From Bacteroidales bacterium UBA2939 (GTDB lineage Bacteria > Bacteroidota > Bacteroidia > Bacteroidales > P3), in assembly GCA_002349055.1 (NCBI GenBank), contig DECD01000047.1:51918-96536 (forward strand): a stretch of DNA of 44,619 bases, in the 5' to 3' direction. A model generated the notes under the pieces. It worked only from the letters and a program-made list of their open reading frames with translations, ran no database searches and was not told the origin of the DNA. Of the stretch, positions 21,747 through 28,806 are shown piece by piece. The position numbers and the translations under genes are program-made. Numbering within the stretch: the stretch's first letter is position 1; every line of letters starts with the position of its first letter.

Positions 21747-21818
21747 GAAAGCCTAGGGGGTTCTAGGAAAACCTAGGGAATCCTAGGAAGACCTAGGAGA
21801 TCCTAGATAAACTAGATG
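21743..21818 (+). repeat. 10-bp direct-repeat array between arcC and arcB
   Basis: Units CTAGGAAAGC, CTAGGGGGTT, CTAGGAAAAC, CTAGGGAATC, CTAGGAAGAC and CTAGGAGATC keep an exact 10-bp period, followed by shorter CTAGATAAA and CTAGATG. The arcC stop TAG is part of the first unit. CCTAGG palindromes recur through the array, so in RNA it could form many alternative small hairpins. Confidence 0.85.
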
Positions 21819-21858
21819 AAAAAGAATAAACAATAAAAACAATCAAACAATAAAAATT

Positions 21859-22860
21859 ATGGCTTACAATTTAAGAAACCGCAATTTCCTGAAAATCCTC
21901 GACTTTTCGCCGAAGGAGCTCAACTATCTGCTTGACCTGGCCCGCGACCTGAAGCGCGCCAAGTATGCCGGCTGCGAGCAGCCCCGTCTGAAAGGCAAGA
22001 ACATTGCCCTTATCTTCGAGAAGACCTCGACCCGCACCCGCTGCGCTTTTGAGGTTGGTGCACACGACCAGGGTGCCCATGTGACCTATCTCGGTCCCAC
22101 CGGCAGCCAGATTGGCATCAAGGAGAGCATGAAAGACACCGCCCGCGTGCTGGGTCGCATGTTCGACGGCATCGAGTACCGTGGCTTCGACCAGGCCACC
22201 GTCGAGGAGCTGGCCAAATACGCCGGCGTTCCCGTGTGGAACGGTCTTACCGCCGAGGCTCACCCCACCCAGATTCTGGCCGACTTCCTCACCATCCAGG
22301 AGCACACTGACAAGCCCCTCAACCAGGTGAAGTTTGCCTACATTGGCGATGCCCGCTACAACATGGGTAACAGCCTGATGGTCGGCGGCGTGAAGATGGG
22401 CATGGACATCCGTATCATCGCCCCCAAGAAACTTCAGCCCGCCAAGGACCTGGTCAAACAGTGCCAGGAAATTGCCAAGGAGACTGGTGCCAAGCTCACC
22501 GTCACCGACGACGTCGAGAAAGGCGTGAAGGACCTCGACTTCATCTACACCGACATCTGGGTGTCGATGGGCGAGCCCGACAGCGTGTGGAAAGAGCGCA
22601 TCAAGATGCTGATGCCCTACCAGGTCAACGCTGCCCTGATGAAGAAGACCGGCAACCCGAAGTGCAAGTTCATGCACTGCCTGCCCGCCTACCACAACCT
22701 GGAGACCAAGGCCGGCCGCGACGTGAACGAGAAGTTCGGCCTGAACGGCATCGAGGTGACCGAGGAGGTCTTCGAGAGCGAGAACAGCATCGTCTTCGAC
22801 GAGGCTGAGAACCGCATGCACACCATCAAGGCCGTCATGGTTGCCACTCTTGGTGACTAA
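21859..22860 (+). CDS. arcB: Ornithine carbamoyltransferase
   Basis: The 333-residue enzyme interconverts ornithine plus carbamoyl phosphate and citrulline. It shows the carbamoyl-phosphate motif FEKTSTRTRCAFEV, HPTQILADF, the ornithine-binding DIWVSMGE loop, and FMHCLPAYHNLETK with the catalytic Cys. Overall length and the arcC neighbour favour the catabolic (ArcB) role, making carbamoyl phosphate from citrulline for ATP production. Anabolic ArgF use cannot be excluded. No arginine deiminase gene lies within the window, so the supply of citrulline must come from elsewhere or from a different substrate. Confidence 0.93.
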   Translation: MAYNLRNRNFLKILDFSPKELNYLLDLARDLKRAKYAGCEQPRLKGKNIALIFEKTSTRTRCAFEVGAHDQGAHVTYLGPTGSQIGIKESMKDTARVLGRMFDGIEYRGFDQATVEELAKYAGVPVWNGLTAEAHPTQILADFLTIQEHTDKPLNQVKFAYIGDARYNMGNSLMVGGVKMGMDIRIIAPKKLQPAKDLVKQCQEIAKETGAKLTVTDDVEKGVKDLDFIYTDIWVSMGEPDSVWKERIKMLMPYQVNAALMKKTGNPKCKFMHCLPAYHNLETKAGRDVNEKFGLNGIEVTEEVFESENSIVFDEAENRMHTIKAVMVATLGD

Positions 22861-22870
22861 TTATTTTTGA

Positions 22871-22952
22871 AATTAGGAATTAGGAATTAGGAATTAGGCG
22901 TGGGTACTCCCGCTGTCCTAAATTCCTAATTCCTAATTTTTAATTCCCAATT
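22871..22952. repeat. Inverted heptad arrays between arcB and the permease gene
   Basis: Four AATTAGG units (22871-22898) face complementary units CCTAATT/TCCTAAT on the right (22916-22952) across a GC-rich 17-base centre. The RNA would form a hairpin of more than 20 bp. There is no clean T-run, so it may be a processing or stability element rather than a terminator. Confidence 0.78.
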
Positions 22953-22961
22953 ATTACAACT

Positions 22962-24155
22962 ATGTGGTTTACTAACTTACTGACAAGCGGTGGCGTTGGC
23001 ACGACGGTGCTGATGCTCTCCGTCTCTATCTTTGCTGGCTTGCTGTTGGGCAAGTTCAAAATCAAGGGCGTCACCCTCGGCATCACGTGGGTACTCTTCG
23101 TGGGCATCCTCATCAGTGCCCTGGGCGTTAGCTGCAATGGCGAAATGCTCCACATCATTAAGGAGTTCGGCCTAATCCTCTTCGTCACCGCCGTAGGTAT
23201 GCAGGTGGGACCGGGATTCTTCAAGAGTTTTAAGAAAGGCGGCCTCGCCATGAACGGCATGGCCTTGGTCAATGTCGCGCTGGGTGTGCTGATTACCATC
23301 ATCATTTCCAAGCTGGCCGACCAGAACCTGACTGATATGGCGGGTGTCTACACTGGCGCCGTCACCAATACCCCGGGTTTGTCGGCCGCCCAGCAGACGG
23401 CCAACGACCTGAACCTCGCCGGTGCTGCCGACCAGATGGCCAGTGGCTATGCCGTGGCCTATCCTTTGGCCGTGGTGGGCATGATTATGACCTGCCTGCT
23501 GCTGCGTCCGCTCTGCCGCATCGACCTGAAGAAAGAACCCGTGAGTGACGAGGGGCTCGAGCCCAAGGCCGAGAAGAAGGCCACGCCGACCTCGCTGCGT
23601 CACAAGGTGAACCTCATCCCCATCTTCGTCATCATTGCCCTCGGCATTGTGCTGGGTTCGTTGCCGATACCCGTCGGCATGTCGGCCCCGGTGAAGCTGG
23701 GTCTGGCTGGTGGTCCCCTGGTGGTGTCGCTCATCGGCAGCTGGCTGGGCGTGAAGAAAGGCTGGTTCACCCAGGAGTTCACCGACAGCCACGGTGTGTG
23801 GATGCTGCGTGAAGTGGGCATTGCCCTGTTCCTCGCCGGAGTGGGATTGAGCGCCGGCGGCAGTTTCCTCGCCACCATACAGGCCGGCGGCTACATGTGG
23901 ATTGTCTATGGTGTCATCATCACCGTCATCCCGCCGATTTTGGTCGGACTTTTCGGCCGTTTGGTGCTGAAGATGAACTACTACACGTTGATGGGCTTCA
24001 TCGGCGGCAGCCACACCGACCCGCCGACGCTGGCTTTTGCCAACACCGTGGCCCCAGAGGGCTGCAAGCTGCCCAACACCGGCTACGCTACCGTCTATCC
24101 ATTGACTATGTTCCTCCGTATCTTCACCGCGCAACTATTGGTTCTTTTGGCATGA
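22962..24155 (+). CDS. AspT/YidE-type permease lacking TrkA_C domains
   Basis: The 397-residue inner-membrane protein has two hydrophobic halves (about 1-190 and 215-397) with the duplicated AspT-family signatures: FGLILFVTAVGMQVGPGFF and VYTGAVTNTPGLSAAQQ in the first half, VGIALFLAGVGLSAGGSF and GGSHTDPPTLAFANT in the second. AspT is an aspartate:alanine exchanger. Many family members are about 550 residues with two soluble TrkA_C domains in the central loop; here only a linker of about 25 residues (EPVSDEGLEPKAEKKATPTS) remains. It overlaps the porin gene by four bases. The substrate is unknown; a dicarboxylate or amino acid is likely from the family. Confidence 0.85.
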   Translation: MWFTNLLTSGGVGTTVLMLSVSIFAGLLLGKFKIKGVTLGITWVLFVGILISALGVSCNGEMLHIIKEFGLILFVTAVGMQVGPGFFKSFKKGGLAMNGMALVNVALGVLITIIISKLADQNLTDMAGVYTGAVTNTPGLSAAQQTANDLNLAGAADQMASGYAVAYPLAVVGMIMTCLLLRPLCRIDLKKEPVSDEGLEPKAEKKATPTSLRHKVNLIPIFVIIALGIVLGSLPIPVGMSAPVKLGLAGGPLVVSLIGSWLGVKKGWFTQEFTDSHGVWMLREVGIALFLAGVGLSAGGSFLATIQAGGYMWIVYGVIITVIPPILVGLFGRLVLKMNYYTLMGFIGGSHTDPPTLAFANTVAPEGCKLPNTGYATVYPLTMFLRIFTAQLLVLLA

Positions 24156-25444
24156 AGAAACTGATTATCATGGCAGCGACAGTCTTCCTGTCGCTGCCTT
24201 TTGTTCAGGCACAGGACACCAACAAGGTGTCCATCAAAGTCTACGGCTTTGTGCGCAACTATCTCACCTTCGACAGTCGCAAGACCTACACCGTCGTCGG
24301 TGGTGAGTACAACATGATTCCCTTCGACGAGAAGTGGAACGAGGATCACGGAGATGACTTGAACGCGGTGCCTTCCATGCAGTTGCAGGCGTTGACTTCG
24401 CGTTTTGGTTTAAATATCACAGGCCCCAGTTTTGGACAAGTGAAGAGCAGTGGAAAGCTGGAAGGCGACTTCGGTGGCTTCGGCACCAACAACATGGTGT
24501 TGCGTCTGCGTTTGGCCTATTTAAAACTAAGAGCCGAACAAAGTGTGTGGAATGCGGAATTGCTCGTGGGTCAGGATTGGCACCCTCTGAGTGGCGACAT
24601 CATGCCCGAGGTGTTGGGTATGGCCGCTGGTGCGCCATTCCGTCCCCACAGCCGCACGCCGCAGGTACGCGCTTCCATGTATCTGGGGTCTTTCGGCTAC
24701 ACCGCTGCGCTGCTTTGGCAGTTGCAATACATGAACAACGGCCCGAAGTCTGCCAGCGACCCGACGAGCACCAACAGCATCGACTTCGCCAACAACTCCA
24801 TGGTTCCCGAAGTGTTCCTTGGACTCAACTTCAAGCAGGGACCTTGGTATGCCCAGATAGGTGTCGACATACAGAGCCTTCGCCCTCGCACCCATGCTTT
24901 GGTGGGTGGTGTCACCAAGACGGTCAACGAGACCGTCAACTCGTTCACCCCGACGCTCTATGCGCAGTATGTGGGTGGCGACTGGAGCGTGAAGTTTCGC
25001 ACCCTCTTGGCTCAGAACACCAGCCATTTGAACCAACTGGTGGGCTACGGCGTCACCGCCGTCAACAACGACGGCTCGTGGGACTACGCACCCCTGCGGG
25101 CTTCCATCAGCTATCTCAACATTGCCTATGGCAAGAAGGTGCGCTGCAACCTCTTCCTTGGCTACATGAAGAACCTTGGGGCAGGGAAGGATCTCTATGA
25201 CTTCGGCTCCAATACCTATCACATCTATATGAAGGGCGGCGAGAATTTCACCCACCTCAACAGCGTCTATCGCATTGCGCCCTCCATCAGCTACAATATC
25301 AAGGCTTTCAATCTGGGCCTTGAATATGAGTGGACTGCCTGTACCTACGGCGACCTCGACAAGGATGGCTCCGTCAAGCAGGACGACAACCTCCACCAAG
25401 TGGCCAACCATCGCATCTGCGCCTTGGTGAAATACAATTTTTAA
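24152..25444 (+). CDS. Outer-membrane porin-like beta-barrel protein
   Basis: A 430-residue protein with a signal peptide (MKKLIIMAATVFLSLPFVQAQ) followed by repeated amphipathic beta strands ending in a terminal Phe (LVKYNF), typical of outer-membrane barrels. The opening VSIKVYGFVRNYLTFDSR and the later EGDFGGFGTNNMVLRLRLAYLKLR and LLVGQDWHPLSGDIMPEV blocks resemble DcaP-like or similar trimeric porins. It starts inside the permease stop (ATGA), so uptake across both membranes may be encoded together. An 11-bp perfect hairpin followed by TTTT (24172-24202) lies within its signal-peptide codons. Confidence 0.82.
   Translation: MKKLIIMAATVFLSLPFVQAQDTNKVSIKVYGFVRNYLTFDSRKTYTVVGGEYNMIPFDEKWNEDHGDDLNAVPSMQLQALTSRFGLNITGPSFGQVKSSGKLEGDFGGFGTNNMVLRLRLAYLKLRAEQSVWNAELLVGQDWHPLSGDIMPEVLGMAAGAPFRPHSRTPQVRASMYLGSFGYTAALLWQLQYMNNGPKSASDPTSTNSIDFANNSMVPEVFLGLNFKQGPWYAQIGVDIQSLRPRTHALVGGVTKTVNETVNSFTPTLYAQYVGGDWSVKFRTLLAQNTSHLNQLVGYGVTAVNNDGSWDYAPLRASISYLNIAYGKKVRCNLFLGYMKNLGAGKDLYDFGSNTYHIYMKGGENFTHLNSVYRIAPSISYNIKAFNLGLEYEWTACTYGDLDKDGSVKQDDNLHQVANHRICALVKYNF
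24172..24202 (+). terminator. Terminator-like hairpin inside the porin signal-peptide codons
   Basis: GGCAGCGACAG (24172-24182) pairs perfectly with CTGTCGCTGCC (24188-24198) over a five-base loop, followed by TTTTG. It has the form of a weak intrinsic terminator or a translation-blocking structure just after the start codon; function is inferred. Confidence 0.5.
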
Positions 25445-25450
25445 ACCGTT

Positions 25451-26539
25451 ATGAAATCGAGACTGCTGAAATCCGCCGTGAAGAAGACCGTTGGCAACCG
25501 GTTCTATGACTATATGCTCTATAGCCATTTCTGTTACCAGGCCCTCCGACGGCTGGGACTGCCCACCGGCAAGGCCGAGGGCGAGGATGCTTTCCGTCGC
25601 CGCTGGAAACCTTACTACCGCTGGGTCGACCCCTACATCTACCGCCTGCACAGCCATTTCTGCGGTCCCACGCCCGACATCATCCCCGAGGACATCCTGC
25701 ACCTTCAGATTGAGGAGAGCCTCAATCCGCGCAGCTACTGGGATGTCTACGAGGACAAGGTGATGTTCCCGCGCGTGATAGGGGAGGAGAACGTCCCGAG
25801 GACCGTGGTGGCACGCATCCGTGGCGGCTTGTTGCTGGGTGCCGACCTGCTGCCGCTGGCCGACGTGGAAAAAGCACTCGCCGAGTGCCCGTTCAACGCC
25901 CTGATACTGAAACCCTCCATGGGTACCTCGTGCGGCATGCGGGTGATGAAGTTCGTCCGCACCGCCGACGGCTATGCCACCGCCGACGGCACATGCCTTG
26001 ATAAGAACTTCTTGCTGGACTTTGACGACAACTTGGTGTTGCAGGAGGCCGTGGAGCAGCATCCTTTCATGGCGCGTCTCTGTCCCACGGCGGCCAACAC
26101 CATGCGCATGGTGGTCTACCGCTCGGTGGCCGACGGTCAGCCGCACCTCACCAGTGCTTATTTCCGCTTCGGTGGTCCTGGTGCCGTAGTCGACAACTGC
26201 CATGCCGGCGGACGCTATGTGGCAGTCGACCTTGCCGACGGCCGTCTGCATGACCGCTCTTTCGACGACCAAGGTTTTTTCAAGCCCTTCCCCGATGCGG
26301 GCCAGTGCATCCCCTGCTGGGACGCCGCCGTCGAACTCTCCTGCCATGTGGCACGTTGCATCCCGCATCACCACCTCTTCGCCCTCGACATGGCCATCGA
26401 CAAGGACGGGAAGCCCGTCGTGCTTGAGTACAATATCGGCGGCTTCAGTGCCCACGCCGGCTACTATGTCGGCCAGACACCCTTCGGTCCTTACCTCGAC
26501 GAGGTCATCGACTGGACCCTCAAACACCAGCCCAAATGA
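25451..26539 (+). CDS. Sugar-transfer-associated ATP-grasp protein
   Basis: A 362-residue cytoplasmic protein with an ATP-grasp fold of the sugar-transfer-associated group, whose members occur in polysaccharide and cell-surface gene clusters. Visible landmarks are LILKPSMGTSCGMRVMKF (ATP-binding Lys and glycine loop), NLVLQEAVEQHPFMARLCPT followed by NTMRMVVYRS, GGRYVAVDLADGRLHD, and VLEYNIGGFSAHAG (metal-binding Glu/Asn). Such enzymes form amide or ester bonds through an acyl phosphate. The substrate is unknown. It starts six bases after the porin and overlaps the DUF4838 gene, so it belongs to a four-gene operon. Confidence 0.85.
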   Translation: MKSRLLKSAVKKTVGNRFYDYMLYSHFCYQALRRLGLPTGKAEGEDAFRRRWKPYYRWVDPYIYRLHSHFCGPTPDIIPEDILHLQIEESLNPRSYWDVYEDKVMFPRVIGEENVPRTVVARIRGGLLLGADLLPLADVEKALAECPFNALILKPSMGTSCGMRVMKFVRTADGYATADGTCLDKNFLLDFDDNLVLQEAVEQHPFMARLCPTAANTMRMVVYRSVADGQPHLTSAYFRFGGPGAVVDNCHAGGRYVAVDLADGRLHDRSFDDQGFFKPFPDAGQCIPCWDAAVELSCHVARCIPHHHLFALDMAIDKDGKPVVLEYNIGGFSAHAGYYVGQTPFGPYLDEVIDWTLKHQPK

Positions 26540-28779
26540 AACGCCCGATTTTCCTTCTGGCATTGCTGCTCTGTGCCTCTATGGCGTTGGCACAGAACAA
26601 GGTGCGGCATGTCGTTGTTGCCAAGAACGCCACTCCGATGGAACGCTACGCCGTTGCCCAGTTGCGCGAGTTCCTCTACAAAGGACAGCTCAACACCGAT
26701 ACCGAGGCTCAGAAAGAGGGAACAATCTATGTCGGCAGCACTGGGTATCTGCGCAAACATTTCAAGACAAACCAACTTCGCGATGATGGCTACCTTATTG
26801 CTGGCGACGGCAAGAACCTCTGTCTTTATGGAAAAGGGGAGAAGGGTACCCCCTATGCCGTCTATGCCTATCTGGAAATGATAGGTTACCGCATGTACAC
26901 CCCCACGGCGATGGTCATCCCCGACATCTTCGGTATCGAGGTGCCGCAGTGCCATGTGGAGAGCAACCCCTCTTTCGTCTACCGCGAGGTGTCGTACTAT
27001 TACCCCAACCACAGCCAGCTCTACGCCGACTGGCATCACCTGCACACCGTGGCCGACCGCGACCGCCTCTTCGGCATGTTCGTCCACACCTTCAAGGACT
27101 TGATTCCTCCTGACCGTTACTATGACACCCACCCCGAATGGTTCTCGCTGAACAACGGTCGCCGCAGTCGCGACGGCCAACTTTGCCTCTCCAACCCTGC
27201 TGTGCTGAAGGAACTCTGCCGCCGCCTGGCCGACACCATGGCCACCGCTCCCGAGAAGAAGATGTGGTCGGTCAGCAACAACGACAACTACAACGCCTGC
27301 CAGTGTCCCGACTGCCTACACATGGACAGCCTCTATGGCGGTCCCACGGGTACGCTGCTGCATTTTGTCAACCAGGTAGCACGCCGTTTCCCCGACAAGA
27401 CCATCTCCACCTTGGCCTACCAATACACACGCTGCGCCCCAACGAATCCCGCGGTAAAGCCCGAGAAGAACGTCAACATCATGTTCTGCTCCATCGAGTG
27501 CGGCCGTGAGCTGCCCATCGCCGACAACCCGCGCGAAGCCTCCTTCCGCAAGGATATGGAGGACTGGAGCCGTCTGACGGACAATATCTTCATGTGGGAT
27601 TATGTGGTGCAGTTTCGCAACTTCTGGAATCCATTCCCCAATCTCCACGTCCTCCAACCCAACCTCCAGTTCTTCCATAAGAACGGTGTCCGCATGATGT
27701 TCGAGCAGGCCTCGGGTGCCGACAACGTCACCTCGTGGATGGACATCCGATGCTATATGCTTGCCAAGCTGCTGTGGGATGTCGACGCCAATATCGACTC
27801 CATCATGGCCGATTTCTATCAGGGGTACTATGGTGGTGCTGGCCGCTATGTGAAAGAGATTATCGACACTATGACCTCAGCACTTATCCAGAGCGGCCAG
27901 CGGCTCGACATCTACGGCTATCCCGTCGATGCCGCCGAGGGATACCTTTCGTTGGAACGTTTCCACCAGTACGACAGCTTAATGAAGTTGGCTGGCAAGC
28001 ATGCCCCCAAGAATATTATCGGCTGCTTCGAAACATTTGACACGGCCTTGTGGTTTTTCGGCACAGCATTGGATTTTGCCCGAAACGAGTTGGCCGTCAG
28101 TCGTGATCTCTGTGGATACTTTGGTCTCGATAGCCTCTCTTCCGACCCCGACTGGTTGCAGCGGAAAGTCATCGACCGCTTGGAGATTTTTGGTTGGAGT
28201 ACCTACAACCTAGGCATTCCGCAGATGATGGAGATGGGTGTCACTCCCGGAGAGTGTATCAGTAGTTGGACAGAGAACATCCGCAAACGCTTTGGCGAGA
28301 ACAAAGCGCGCTACAAGAAGGTCACCCTCCGCCGTCCTGCCACTGCGCCATATAACACCGCGGGTCTCACCGACGGCAAGGCCGGCATCCTCGACTACCG
28401 ACACGACTGGCTTGGTTTCTGGGGCGACACGCTGGATGCCGTCATCGATTTTGGCGACTCCACCTATCTGGACAAAATTTCTGTGAGTTTTTATTTCTAC
28501 CCGCTCTCGTGGATATTTATCCCGGAACAGGTCGGCTTCTACACCTCGACCGACAGTGTGCAATGGGATCCCGCAGGACATATGCGCAACAAGAACTTCG
28601 AGGTTCTCGCAACTCCTATGATTTATACCAATGAGGTTGAATTTGTGCGTTGCATTGACCCAGGCGTCCCCGTGCGCTACATCCGCGTCGTGGCCATCCC
28701 GCCGGCGGAAATCCCCGACTGGCACCGCGCCGCGGGACAGAAGCCGTGGATATTCGTCGATGAGATTATTGTAAAATAA
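26536..28779 (+). CDS. DUF4838 protein with C-terminal discoidin-like domain
   Basis: The 747-residue secreted protein has a signal peptide (about 1-19), an N-terminal domain of the type preceding GH67/GH20 catalytic barrels (about 20-130), and the DUF4838 core (about 150-450). The core includes WSVSNNDNYNACQCPDC, STLAYQYTRCAP, VNIMFCSIECGR and NIFMWDYVVQFRNFW. The C-terminal 150 residues (LTDGKAG..DWLGFWGDTLDAVIDFGD to IRVVAIPPAEIPDW..FVDEIIVK) fit an F5/8 type C (discoidin) carbohydrate-binding fold. It is probably a glycoside-active enzyme acting on glycans outside the inner membrane; no substrate can be named. It is the last gene of the permease-porin-ATP-grasp operon. Confidence 0.88.
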   Translation: MKRPIFLLALLLCASMALAQNKVRHVVVAKNATPMERYAVAQLREFLYKGQLNTDTEAQKEGTIYVGSTGYLRKHFKTNQLRDDGYLIAGDGKNLCLYGKGEKGTPYAVYAYLEMIGYRMYTPTAMVIPDIFGIEVPQCHVESNPSFVYREVSYYYPNHSQLYADWHHLHTVADRDRLFGMFVHTFKDLIPPDRYYDTHPEWFSLNNGRRSRDGQLCLSNPAVLKELCRRLADTMATAPEKKMWSVSNNDNYNACQCPDCLHMDSLYGGPTGTLLHFVNQVARRFPDKTISTLAYQYTRCAPTNPAVKPEKNVNIMFCSIECGRELPIADNPREASFRKDMEDWSRLTDNIFMWDYVVQFRNFWNPFPNLHVLQPNLQFFHKNGVRMMFEQASGADNVTSWMDIRCYMLAKLLWDVDANIDSIMADFYQGYYGGAGRYVKEIIDTMTSALIQSGQRLDIYGYPVDAAEGYLSLERFHQYDSLMKLAGKHAPKNIIGCFETFDTALWFFGTALDFARNELAVSRDLCGYFGLDSLSSDPDWLQRKVIDRLEIFGWSTYNLGIPQMMEMGVTPGECISSWTENIRKRFGENKARYKKVTLRRPATAPYNTAGLTDGKAGILDYRHDWLGFWGDTLDAVIDFGDSTYLDKISVSFYFYPLSWIFIPEQVGFYTSTDSVQWDPAGHMRNKNFEVLATPMIYTNEVEFVRCIDPGVPVRYIRVVAIPPAEIPDWHRAAGQKPWIFVDEIIVK

Positions 28780-28806
28780 GAAGGGAGCCGCGAGGCTCCC
28801 TTCTCT
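28780..28806. terminator. Bidirectional terminator between convergent genes
   Basis: GAAGGGAGCC (28780-28789) pairs with GGCTCCCTTC (28794-28803) over a GCGA loop. AAAATAA on the left and TCTTATT on the right allow use from both directions, for the DUF4838 gene (+) and clpC (-). Confidence 0.85.
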
